45,865 bases of DNA from JALENY01 sp036310185 (GTDB taxonomy: Bacteria > Bacillota > Clostridia > Lachnospirales > Lachnospiraceae), in contig JAXJSH010000144.1 in assembly GCA_036310185.1 (NCBI GenBank), positions 1-45,865 on the forward strand, given 5' to 3'. Made by a program: the position numbers and the translations under genes. The notes under the pieces were generated by a model. The model worked only from the letters and a program-made list of their open reading frames with translations. It searched no databases and was not told the origin of the DNA. This document shows, piece by piece, positions 8,049 to 15,800 of the stretch. Position 1 is the first letter of the stretch; each line of letters begins with the position of its first letter.

Positions 8049-9074
8049 ATGTTAAGAGAAGAAAAGATGAAAGCATTAGACGCAGCACTTGGTCAGATTG
8101 AGAAACAGTACGGCAAGGGTGCGGTTATGAAACTGGGTGATTCCGGTGCAAATATGAACGTAGAAACCATTCCGACAGGATGTCTGAGCCTGGATCTGGC
8201 TCTGGGTCTTGGGGGAATTCCAAAGGGCCGTATCGTGGAGATTTACGGACCTGAGTCCAGTGGTAAGACAACCGTTGCGCTGCATATGGTAGCAGAAGTA
8301 CAGAAAAGAGGCGGTATTGCCGGCTTTATTGACGCGGAGCATGCCCTTGATCCGGTATATGCAAAAAATATCGGTGTTGATATCGATAATCTTTATATTT
8401 CCCAGCCGGACAGCGGTGAGCAGGCACTTGAGATTACAGAGACTATGGTGCGCTCCGGTGCAGTTGATATTGTAGTTGTTGACTCGGTTGCGGCATTGGT
8501 GCCCAAGGCTGAGATTGACGGTGATATGGGCGACAGCCATGTGGGTCTTCAGGCCCGTCTGATGTCTCAGGCACTTCGTAAACTGACTTCCATTATCAGC
8601 AAATCCAGCTGTATTGTTATCTTTATCAATCAGCTGCGTGAAAAGATCGGCGTTATGTTCGGCAATCCGGAAACCACAACCGGCGGCCGTGCACTGAAAT
8701 TCTATGCATCCATCCGTATGGATGTAAGAAGGATTGAGACCCTGAAACAGGCCGGAACCATGGTGGGTAACCGAACCAGAATCAAAGTGGTAAAAAATAA
8801 AATTGCGCCGCCGTTCAAAGAGGCTGAGTTCGACATCATGTTCGGAGAAGGCATCTCACGGGCAGGCGATATTCTGGATCTGGCTGCAAACTGCAATGTG
8901 GTGCAGAAGAGCGGGGCGTGGTATGCATACAACGGAGATAAGATCGGTCAGGGCCGTGAAAATGCAAAACAGTACCTGAAAGATAATCCGGAAGTTATGG
9001 AAGAAGTGGAAACAAAAGTGCGTGCACATTATGGATTGGGCACAGAAAAATCAGAGGATGATACAGAAGCGTAA
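8049..9074 (+). CDS. recA: Recombinase RecA
   Basis: 341 residues. RecA forms filaments on single-stranded DNA, drives strand exchange and triggers LexA self-cleavage. Walker A is GPESSGKT (67-74); the conserved KAEIDGDMGD and FINQLREKIGVMFGNPETTTGG segments are intact. The ATG at 8013 is rejected because it overlaps the LexA box; the ATG at 8049 follows AAGGAG by 6 bases. recX follows on the same strand after a small hairpin, the common recA-recX pairing, so both should be SOS-induced. Confidence 0.98.
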   Translation: MLREEKMKALDAALGQIEKQYGKGAVMKLGDSGANMNVETIPTGCLSLDLALGLGGIPKGRIVEIYGPESSGKTTVALHMVAEVQKRGGIAGFIDAEHALDPVYAKNIGVDIDNLYISQPDSGEQALEITETMVRSGAVDIVVVDSVAALVPKAEIDGDMGDSHVGLQARLMSQALRKLTSIISKSSCIVIFINQLREKIGVMFGNPETTTGGRALKFYASIRMDVRRIETLKQAGTMVGNRTRIKVVKNKIAPPFKEAEFDIMFGEGISRAGDILDLAANCNVVQKSGAWYAYNGDKIGQGRENAKQYLKDNPEVMEEVETKVRAHYGLGTEKSEDDTEA

Positions 9075-9133
9075 TAGAACTCTGTTTTGAATGCAGCAAT
9101 TTTGTGGTGCAAAATATATGAATACTGGAAAGA

Positions 9134-9175
9134 AAACCTGTTGTTCAAAAATATGTGAATAACAGGTTTCTTTTC
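9134..9175 (+). terminator. Hairpin between recA and recX, possible partial terminator
   Basis: AAACCTGTT (9134-9142) pairs with AACAGGTTT (9161-9169) around an 18-base loop and is followed by the T-rich CTTTTC. The tail is weak, so read-through into recX is expected; it may set a lower recX level. Confidence 0.45.
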
Positions 9176-9194
9176 AAAGAAGCAGGAGTAACAC

Positions 9195-9647
9195 ATGGAA
9201 GAGAGCAGGAAAGCAAAACTGCGCGCTTTAAAAATATTGACCAGAATGGACAAAACAGAACAGGAACTGGAAGATGCACTGAACCGCGCAGGTTTTTCGC
9301 CGGAAGCAGTGCGGGAAGCCATGGATTACGTCCGTTCTTTTGGCTATCTGAATGATGCCAATTATGCCCGAAAATACGTGGAATGTTATAAGGACAGAAA
9401 AAGCCGCCAGAAAATCCGTTTTGATCTGATGCGGAAGGGAATCGGGAAGGAACTTGTGGATGAGGCCATCGAAAACTGTGAAGATATGGACGAGCTGGAC
9501 GTACTGCGCAGAGCTTTACATAAGAAGTGGAACTGCGAGGAAAAGCCGGATGAAAAAAATCTAAACCGGATCGCTGCCTCACTTTCCCGACAGGGCTTTT
9601 CCAGTCACGATATTTGGCAGGTATTGCGAGAAGAAAACTTGACATAA
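9195..9647 (+). CDS. recX: Regulatory protein RecX
   Basis: 150 residues, almost all helical, with the RecX repeat pattern: FGYLNDANYARKYVE followed by KSRQKIRFDLMRKGI. RecX binds along the RecA filament and modulates or inhibits strand exchange. AGGAG precedes the ATG at 9195 by 7 bases. It lies 120 bases after recA and probably shares its SOS promoter by read-through. Confidence 0.9.
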   Translation: MEESRKAKLRALKILTRMDKTEQELEDALNRAGFSPEAVREAMDYVRSFGYLNDANYARKYVECYKDRKSRQKIRFDLMRKGIGKELVDEAIENCEDMDELDVLRRALHKKWNCEEKPDEKNLNRIAASLSRQGFSSHDIWQVLREENLT

Positions 9648-9701
9648 TGAACAAAACAGAGTAAAATTAAACCGTTGTATTTGTACAATGAAAACCAAAT
9701 A

Positions 9702-9714
9702 AGGAGGTGCTCCT
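9702..9714 (+). promoter_or_regulatory. Hairpin containing the rny ribosome-binding site
   Basis: The ribosome site AGGAGG (9702-9707) is the left arm of AGGAG-GTG-CTCCT, a 5-bp stem with a 3-base loop placed 3 bases before the GTG start. If it folds, the ribosome site is closed, suggesting weak or controlled translation of rny. Confidence 0.5.
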
Positions 9715-9717
9715 GTA

Positions 9718-11277
9718 GTGACAAGTTCAATTATTGTTGGAATTGTTGCTGTTGTAGTCACTCTGCTTATTGCCATTCCTGTAACATGGAAAGTCGCTGT
9801 TGCCAATAAGACAAAAAAAGATGCTGAGAAGATCGGTACGGCGGAAGAAAAAGCAAGAAGCATAATAGATGATGCCATTAAAGCGGCGGAGACTAAAAAA
9901 CGAGAGGCACTTTTGGAGATCAAAGAGGAAAGCCTTAGAACCAAAAATGAGGTGGACAAGGAGATCAAAGAGAGGAGAGCGGAAGTTCAAAAGCAGGAAA
10001 AACGTATTTTATCCAAAGAAGACGCACTGGATAAAAAGACGGAAGCGATTGAAAGACGCGAAGCAGATTACACAGCAAAAGAAGCAGAGCTAAAGAAACG
10101 TGAAAAGAAAGTTGACGAATTACACGAACAAGCACTGAGCGAATTGGAAAGAATCGCAGGTATGACCTCCGACCAGGCAAAAGATTATTTATTAAAAACT
10201 GTTGAAGACGATGTGAAATTTGATGTTGCCAAACTCTACAAAGAACTGGAGAGTCAGGCAAAAGAAGAGGCAGGCAAAAAGGCAAAAGAATATGTGGTCA
10301 CAGCCATTCAGAAATGTGCGGTTGATCATGTATCCGAAACAACTATTTCAGTAGTCCAGCTTCCGAATGATGAAATGAAAGGAAGAATTATCGGACGAGA
10401 GGGAAGAAATATCCGAACATTAGAGACTTTGACAGGCGTTGATTTGATTATCGACGATACTCCGGAAGCAGTTGTTCTCTCAGGATTTGATCCGATCAGA
10501 CGTGAAGTGGCACGTATTGCATTGGAAAAACTGATCGTGGACGGACGAATCCATCCGGCCCGTATCGAGGAGATGGTTGAAAAAGCGCAGAAAGAAGTAG
10601 AGACCATGATGCGTGAAGAAGGTGAGGCAGCTACACTTGAGGTAGGTGTACACGGAATTCACCCGGAACTGGTTCGTTTACTTGGAAGAATGCGATTCCG
10701 CTCCAGTTATGGACAAAACGCATTAAAACATTCTATAGAAGTTGCTGAGTTGTCAGGACTGTTGGCAGCCGAAGTGGGAACCGACGTTCGTATTGCAAAA
10801 CGTGCGGGTCTCCTGCATGATATCGGTAAATCCATTGACCATGAAGTAGAAGGCTCCCATATTCAGATCGGAGCAGACTTATGTAGAAAGTACAAGGAAT
10901 CACATATCGTAATCAACGCAGTAGAGTCGCATCACGGAGATGTGGAACCGACTTCATTGATTGCATGTATTGTACAGGCTGCAGACGCGATTTCCGCTGC
11001 AAGACCGGGTGCAAGACGTGAGACTTTAGAAACATATACAAACAGATTAAAACAGTTGGAAGACATCACAAATGAATTTGATGGTGTAGAAAAATCTTTT
11101 GCTATTCAGGCCGGAAGGGAAGTCCGTGTTATGGTTGTTCCGGAAAAAATTAACGATGCAGATATGGTGCTGTTGGCAAGAAATATTGCAAAACAGATCG
11201 AAGCTGAGTTGGAGTACCCGGGACAGATCAAGGTTAACATTATTCGTGAATCACGTGTTACTGATTACGCGAAATAA
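9718..11277 (+). CDS. rny: Ribonuclease Y
   Basis: 519 residues, the standard RNase Y length. One N-terminal membrane helix (about 3-27) anchors the protein. A long charged coiled coil runs to about 200, followed by a KH RNA-binding domain (GRIIGREGRNIRTLETLTGVD) and an HD phosphohydrolase domain with HDIGK (about 335-430). It starts mRNA decay by endonucleolytic cuts and is a core part of the Firmicute degradosome. Translation starts at GTG 9718, 10 bases after AGGAGG, which is itself in a small hairpin. A strong terminator follows. The window also encodes RNase R. Confidence 0.97.
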   Translation: MTSSIIVGIVAVVVTLLIAIPVTWKVAVANKTKKDAEKIGTAEEKARSIIDDAIKAAETKKREALLEIKEESLRTKNEVDKEIKERRAEVQKQEKRILSKEDALDKKTEAIERREADYTAKEAELKKREKKVDELHEQALSELERIAGMTSDQAKDYLLKTVEDDVKFDVAKLYKELESQAKEEAGKKAKEYVVTAIQKCAVDHVSETTISVVQLPNDEMKGRIIGREGRNIRTLETLTGVDLIIDDTPEAVVLSGFDPIRREVARIALEKLIVDGRIHPARIEEMVEKAQKEVETMMREEGEAATLEVGVHGIHPELVRLLGRMRFRSSYGQNALKHSIEVAELSGLLAAEVGTDVRIAKRAGLLHDIGKSIDHEVEGSHIQIGADLCRKYKESHIVINAVESHHGDVEPTSLIACIVQAADAISAARPGARRETLETYTNRLKQLEDITNEFDGVEKSFAIQAGREVRVMVVPEKINDADMVLLARNIAKQIEAELEYPGQIKVNIIRESRVTDYAK

Positions 11278-11297
11278 CCTGATTTTTATGAATGAAC

Positions 11298-11338
11298 CCC
11301 TGTAAACCGTATAAAAGCGGTTTACAGGGTATTTTTTT
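11298..11338 (+). terminator. Rho-independent terminator after rny
   Basis: A 12-bp stem (CCCTGTAAACCG with its complement) is followed by a run of seven T. Confidence 0.9.
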
Positions 11339-11356
11339 GCATTTTTTATTCTTTTG

Positions 11357-11386
11357 ACATAGTATGCCGCACTGGACGCATACTAT
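11357..11386 (+). promoter_or_regulatory. Candidate sigma-E-type sporulation promoter in a perfect inverted repeat
   Basis: CATACTAT (11379-11386) is a 7 of 8 match to the Bacillus sigma-E -10 box CATACAAT, and ACATAGT lies 15 bases upstream in the -35 position (KMATATT type). The same bases form a 9-bp inverted repeat, ATAGTATGC (11359-11367) and GCATACTAT (11378-11386). A TTGACA at 11354-11359 has no matching sigma-A -10 box. The call is inference supported by the spoIIM-like gene downstream. Confidence 0.4.
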
Positions 11387-11412
11387 TACTGAGGGCAAAT
11401 AGAGGAGGCAAT

Positions 11413-11991
11413 ATGCAAAAAAAGCAGATTGCGGGCAGAACCGTGCAGATTTGCCTGATATTTTGTGTTGGCCTGTTGATTGGATGTCTGTTTCAGAATC
11501 TTTTATGGAAAATGGAAAGTACATACTATAACTATATGCTTTTGATCGGTCTGGATCAGGCATTGGAGAATCAGAATCGGAACAGCAGTTTTTTTCTGCT
11601 GCTTGCCTTTCTGGGAAGTATATATTTGCTTTTAATCCTTTCCGGACTGGGCAAAGTCGGAAAAATATTTGGCCAGGGGATTGCACTGTGTACAGGAACC
11701 ATGCTGGGCTCCGTCATGAGCCTGGTACTGTTGGGAAGGGGAATGCAGAAAATGTTTGACCTTTTTCTGCATGGATGGCCTGCTTTTTTTATTTCAACAC
11801 CAGCTCTTTTGATGGGTATAATTTTAACATGTAATATGTCAACCGAATGGAAGATCACGGCAAAACAATATAAAAGTTTGCTGAGAAAATACGTGCTGTT
11901 TTCGACATTGGCATTTGCTGCTTTTTTGTTGGGAATATTTTTACTGTGTTATGTAAATCCGATTCTTGAGAAAATCTTACAAAAGTTTTAA
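11413..11991 (+). CDS. Integral membrane protein, probably stage II sporulation protein M
   Basis: 192 residues with about five hydrophobic segments. The glycine-rich helix IFGQGIALCTGTMLGSVMSLVL and the following STPALLMGIILTC segment recall the SpoIIM pattern, and spoIIM lies near xerD in many Firmicutes, as here. SpoIIM works with SpoIID and SpoIIP in peptidoglycan remodelling during engulfment. A possible sigma-E promoter just upstream agrees with mother-cell expression. Identity to true SpoIIM is low by eye, so the name is tentative. AGAGGAGG precedes the ATG by 6 bases. Confidence 0.55.
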   Translation: MQKKQIAGRTVQICLIFCVGLLIGCLFQNLLWKMESTYYNYMLLIGLDQALENQNRNSSFFLLLAFLGSIYLLLILSGLGKVGKIFGQGIALCTGTMLGSVMSLVLLGRGMQKMFDLFLHGWPAFFISTPALLMGIILTCNMSTEWKITAKQYKSLLRKYVLFSTLAFAAFLLGIFLLCYVNPILEKILQKF

Positions 11992-12104
11992 AAAATTTGA
12001 AAATTTTTTTACAAGATATAGTGGGTGGAAAAAAGCTGGAAAATATATCTAGTTGTTTTTTGGAAAAACCGCGAAAAGTGCCGGAAATATGGCAAAAATA
12101 AGGT

Positions 12105-12133
12105 TTGCTTTTCATTGAAAGAGCGGATATAAT
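12105..12133 (+). promoter_or_regulatory. Probable xerD promoter
   Basis: TTGCTT (12105-12110), 17-base spacer, TATAAT (12128-12133). The -10 box is perfect; the -35 box is weak. Confidence 0.45.
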
Positions 12134-12198
12134 ACTATTTAATTACTGATTTTTCAGGGAAAATTTCTTACAATACATAAGAAAAGGAATACATTTTT

Positions 12199-13086
12199 AT
12201 GGAAGATGCAATTCAAAAATTCATCCGTTATTTACATAAAACAAAAAAAGCATCGAGCAATACGGAAGTCTCCTATGAGAGGGATCTGAAGAAACTGCAG
12301 CGCTATTTGGCAGAAGAACAGAATGTGACCCAGTGGGATCAGGTTACCGTAACGAATCTGAATTCTTATATGCTGTATCTTGAGAGAGAAAAGTTCGCAG
12401 CATCTACGATCTCAAGGAATGTTGCCTCCATTCGGGCTTTTTATCAGTATATGGAGAAAAAGGGAATGGTGCTTTCGGATATTTCAGAGGAACTGAAGCC
12501 GCCGAAGATCGAGAAGAAAGTTCCGGATATTCTGACTGTGAATGAAGTGGATCTGCTGTTAAAGCAGCCAAGAACAGATTCAGCCAAGGGACTTAGAGAC
12601 AAGGCGATGCTGGAACTGCTGTATGCCACAGGAATTCGTGTCAGCGAATTGATCCATCTGAAGCGGGATGATGTGAATATGAAGATGAGTTATATCCATT
12701 GCAGCGACCGTAATAAGGAAAGAATCATTCCCTTTGGAAATACGGCAAAAAAAGCTTTGTCTGCCTACATGGACAGTGGAAGAAAAGAACTGCTGCATGG
12801 GGTGGACAGTGATATGTTTTTTGTGAACTGTTCCGGCAAGTCCATGAGCCGTCAGGGATTCTGGAAAGTGTTGAAATGCTATGCAAAAGATGCCGGCATT
12901 GAAGTGGATATCACACCCCAGACATTACGGCATTCCTTTGCGACTCATCTGATTCAGAATGGAGCAGATCTGAAAAGCGTTCAGGAGATGCTTGGACATG
13001 CAGATATTTCAACTACCCAGGTCTATCTGAATATGAGTATCAATAAAATGCGGGAAGTATATACAAAAGCCCATCCAAGAAAATAG
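12199..13086 (+). CDS. xerD: XerD-type tyrosine recombinase with altered active-site positions
   Basis: 295 residues with an N-terminal SAM-like core-binding domain (about 1-90) and a C-terminal catalytic domain. Xer recombinases resolve chromosome dimers at dif. Arg147 (ATGIRVSE), Arg244 (TLRHSFATHL), His267 (LGHADISTTQ) and the nucleophile Tyr276 are present. The lysine of the usual GKGNKER turn is Asp170 here (SDRNKER), and the His of the usual PHxLRH motif is Gln241 (PQTLRH). These changes could reduce activity or mark a specialised subfamily. Overall sequence, length and spoIIM-like neighbour support the XerD call. AAAGGA precedes the ATG. Confidence 0.85.
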   Translation: MEDAIQKFIRYLHKTKKASSNTEVSYERDLKKLQRYLAEEQNVTQWDQVTVTNLNSYMLYLEREKFAASTISRNVASIRAFYQYMEKKGMVLSDISEELKPPKIEKKVPDILTVNEVDLLLKQPRTDSAKGLRDKAMLELLYATGIRVSELIHLKRDDVNMKMSYIHCSDRNKERIIPFGNTAKKALSAYMDSGRKELLHGVDSDMFFVNCSGKSMSRQGFWKVLKCYAKDAGIEVDITPQTLRHSFATHLIQNGADLKSVQEMLGHADISTTQVYLNMSINKMREVYTKAHPRK

Positions 13087-13127
13087 ACAGATCAGAAACA
13101 GAGCAGTATAATCTGCAGATCAGAAAT

Positions 13128-13164
13128 GAAAAAAGACCGTCACCGTCAGGTGATGGCCTTTTTT
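13128..13164. terminator. Bidirectional terminator between xerD and the DAHP synthase gene
   Basis: CCGTCACC pairs with GGTGATGG around a GTCA loop, with A-rich and T-rich flanks, placed between two converging genes. Confidence 0.85.
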
Positions 13165-13192
13165 GTTGGGTCAAATTGGCTTTACTGATTTA

Positions 13193-14227
13193 TCAGCAGA
13201 GGTCAGCGATTGTGTAGATCAGACGCTCGGATTCATCCCAGCCAAGACAAGGATCGGTGATGGATTTTCCGTATACGTGATTTGCGCATCCGATTTTCTG
13301 GCTGCCCGGTTCCAGATAACTTTCGATCATAAGACCTTTTACCAGTTTTTTGATATCACTGTTCTGGTTACGGCTGTGAAGAACCTCTCTTGCAATACGA
13401 ATCTGCTGTTCGTACTGTTTGTTGGAATTGGAGTGGTTGGTGTCAACGATGGTAGCCGGATTTTTCAGGTTGCGTTCGCCGTACATCTGAAGCAGGAGCT
13501 GCAGATCTTCATAATGATAGTTCGGAATGGCATTTCCGTGTTTGTTTACGGCTCCGCGAAGGATGGTATGAGCCAGATCATTTCCGGTGGTTTTTACTTC
13601 CCAGTTGCGGTAGATGAAGGTATGGTGTCCCTGGGCTGCAACAAGAGAATTCAGCATAACAGAAAGGTCTCCGCTGGTCGGGTTTTTCATACCTGCCGGA
13701 ATATCGATACCGCTGACAACAAGGCGGTGCTGCTGATTTTCTACGGAACGTGCGCCTACTGCAACATAGGAGAGCACATCATTTAAATACTGCCAGTTTT
13801 CCGGGTACAGCATTTCGTCTGCTGCGGTCAGGCCGCTCTCTTCAATGGCGCGGATATGCAGCTTACGAATAGCAACCAGTCCGGCAAGAAGATCCGGTTT
13901 TTTCTCCGGGTCCGGCTGATGGAGCAGACCTTTGTATCCTTCTCCGGTCGTACGCGGTTTGTTGGTATAAATACGCGGAATCAGGATCAGACGGTCTGCA
14001 ACTTTTTCCTGAAGGCGGCTTAAACGGTTGATATAATCACATACAGCATCTTCGTTATCGGCAGAACACGGTCCGATGATAACGATAAATTTTTCAGATT
14101 CGCCTGTGAAGACACGACGAATCATGGTATCACGTTTTTCTTTGATTTTCTTTATCCGATCGGATATGGGATACTGCTCACGGATCTCAGCAGGGGTCGG
14201 AAGTTTTTCCACAAATTCAAAACTCAT
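13193..14227 (-). CDS. aroF: 3-deoxy-7-phosphoheptulonate (DAHP) synthase, AroF/AroG type
   Basis: 344 residues of the class I-alpha DAHP synthase family. It joins phosphoenolpyruvate and erythrose 4-phosphate in the first step of the shikimate pathway. Characteristic segments are IIGPCSADN, RIYTNKPRTTGEGYKGL, GARSVENQQHR, GIDIPAGMKNPTSGDL and IVDTNHSNSNKQYEQQ. AAGGAG precedes the ATG at 14227. It has its own promoter overlapping the end of spoVB and no other aromatic-pathway gene beside it. Feedback specificity (Phe, Tyr or Trp) cannot be assigned by eye. Confidence 0.95.
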   Translation of the reverse strand: MSFEFVEKLPTPAEIREQYPISDRIKKIKEKRDTMIRRVFTGESEKFIVIIGPCSADNEDAVCDYINRLSRLQEKVADRLILIPRIYTNKPRTTGEGYKGLLHQPDPEKKPDLLAGLVAIRKLHIRAIEESGLTAADEMLYPENWQYLNDVLSYVAVGARSVENQQHRLVVSGIDIPAGMKNPTSGDLSVMLNSLVAAQGHHTFIYRNWEVKTTGNDLAHTILRGAVNKHGNAIPNYHYEDLQLLLQMYGERNLKNPATIVDTNHSNSNKQYEQQIRIAREVLHSRNQNSDIKKLVKGLMIESYLEPGSQKIGCANHVYGKSITDPCLGWDESERLIYTIADLC

Positions 14228-14324
14228 ATTTCTCTCCTTATTTCGTATCTATATAGTTTGTCATCCTGGATACCCAGTCATACTTACATGTTCTTATTCG
14301 GGTCTCATATGAATGTCTTTTGCA

Positions 14325-14353
14325 ATTATAATACATCTTTTTTTGTTTGTCGA
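14325..14353 (-). promoter_or_regulatory. Promoter of the DAHP synthase gene
   Basis: Minus strand TCGACA (14353-14348), 17-base spacer, TATAAT (14330-14325). It overlaps the spoVB stop codon, so the gene can be expressed apart from spoVB. The roughly 90-base leader shows only a small CTGG/CCAG stem. Confidence 0.6.
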
Positions 14354-15672
14354 CCGAAATCTTTTGGGATCACGTGAGTCAGTGCCAGAAAACTGCATAC
14401 AGTGGATATGATTTCTCCGGCCAGCAGTCCATACAGATACCCCTGAATCCCGATGCGCGGAATACAGAACAATATAAAGAGAATCCGAATAATTAAGTCC
14501 AGCAGATTAATAAGAAAACTGGTAAAGGTTTTTCCGAGACCGTGCAGAATACTGGACAGGGTAATGTTTACATATAAAAAAGGGCAGATAAATGCCAGCG
14601 TACGGATAAATGCGCCGGCGGTCTCATTTTGAAAGACCAGACTTCCTAAAAAGGGGCCCGTGGCGGCAAAAAGCAGGGCAAAGCAGAATCCGATCAGTGC
14701 GGAAACACCGACGGTATTTCGAACCAGCTTCCAGATGGCCGGTCTGTTGTCCATGGCCTGTTCTTCTGCCACAGCAGGAAGGAGAATGGCAGACATGGAG
14801 TTGATGATGGCCGTCGGAAATAGAATGAGAGGAAGGGACATTCCGCTTAAAACACCAAAAGTGGCCAGCGCATCGCCTGCATCCATATTGGAGTGGCGCA
14901 AAGACCAGGGGATCAATACAGATTCGATGCTGTGGAGCAGGTTTAATAAAACCCGGTTCAATGTAACCGGAAAAGAAAAACGGAGTATGTCGGGGAGATG
15001 ATGGAAACAGGCGCTCATTTGTATGTTAGAACAGGGCATTTTCCGAAAATATGTATAAAGAAACCACAGAGACAGAGCCATGGCGGCAAATTCACTGCAG
15101 ACCAGACCGCAGACTGCGATCATGGGAGAGGCAGCCATACCTTTTTTCAGAAAAAACAGGTATATGAAATAGGTAGAGGTGATGCGCACCAGCTGCTCTG
15201 CAACCTGGAGGACTGCCGGAACAGCAGTTTCTTTTCGGGCAAAAAAATATCCGTTGATGCAGGCGTGTATGGTACTGAGCGGCAGAGAAAGTGACAGCAT
15301 TTTTAACAGAGAACTGCATCTGGGCTCACTTAAAAGACGATCGCTTACAAAACCGGAAAAATTCTTTAAAAAAAGCGAAAGTATCAGTGCGATAAAAGTG
15401 GAGCAGAATAATCCGGCCAGAAAGATGCTGCGTGCACTGGTTTCTTCGTTTTTTGCCAGACTGGCAGCGATCATTCGGGAGAGTGCCGTCTGGATGCCGG
15501 CCACGGAAAACGCAAAGCAGAGATTGTAGACAGGGAAAATCAGCTGATAAAGTCCCATGCCTTCTGCACCGATTGTCTGTGACAGGAATATTCTATAGAA
15601 GAAGCCGAGTAATTTGCAGAAAAGGCCTGCTGCTGTGAGAATGGCAGTGCCCTGGATCAGTCTTTTTTTCAT
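14326..15672 (-). CDS. spoVB: Stage V sporulation protein B / MOP-superfamily flippase
   Basis: 448 residues with a dozen or more hydrophobic segments. The N-terminus GTAILTAAGLFCKLLGFFYRI followed by GAEGMGLYQLIFPVYNL is the signature of SpoVB/MurJ-like flippases of the MOP superfamily, which move lipid-linked sugars across the membrane; SpoVB is needed for spore cortex synthesis. GGGAG precedes the ATG at 15672. It is divergent from iscR across a 128-base gap and ends about 100 bases before the DAHP synthase start. The sporulation role is inferred from family and host. Confidence 0.85.
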   Translation of the reverse strand: MKKRLIQGTAILTAAGLFCKLLGFFYRIFLSQTIGAEGMGLYQLIFPVYNLCFAFSVAGIQTALSRMIAASLAKNEETSARSIFLAGLFCSTFIALILSLFLKNFSGFVSDRLLSEPRCSSLLKMLSLSLPLSTIHACINGYFFARKETAVPAVLQVAEQLVRITSTYFIYLFFLKKGMAASPMIAVCGLVCSEFAAMALSLWFLYTYFRKMPCSNIQMSACFHHLPDILRFSFPVTLNRVLLNLLHSIESVLIPWSLRHSNMDAGDALATFGVLSGMSLPLILFPTAIINSMSAILLPAVAEEQAMDNRPAIWKLVRNTVGVSALIGFCFALLFAATGPFLGSLVFQNETAGAFIRTLAFICPFLYVNITLSSILHGLGKTFTSFLINLLDLIIRILFILFCIPRIGIQGYLYGLLAGEIISTVCSFLALTHVIPKDFGRQTKKDVL

Positions 15673-15719
15673 GGGAAACTCCCTTTTTCTTTTCTTGAAA
15701 ATATATTCAGACAGAACCC

Positions 15720-15748
15720 TTGACAGAACATGGGATTGGTACTATACT
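15720..15748 (+). promoter_or_regulatory. Promoter of the iscR operon
   Basis: TTGACA (15720-15725), 17-base spacer, TATACT (15743-15748). Confidence 0.75.
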
Positions 15749-15761
15749 TTCTTTTAGAAAA

Positions 15762-15780
15762 TCCGAGTAAAATAGTCGGA
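15762..15780. promoter_or_regulatory. Rrf2/IscR-type operator
   Basis: TCCGAGTA-AAA-TAGTCGGA is a 19-bp dyad with one mismatched pair, placed about 8 bases after the expected transcription start. The CCGACTA half-site style is that of Rrf2-family operators in Gram-positive bacteria, so it is the likely autoregulatory target of the adjacent IscR. Confidence 0.7.
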
Positions 15781-15800
15781 TTAAAAATAAAGGAGAAAAG

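Noticed and set aside
11989..12015. A/T-only stem after the spoIIM-like gene
   Set aside because: AAAAATTT/AAATTTTT can pair, but a stem with no G-C pair is unlikely to terminate transcription; kept out of the feature list.
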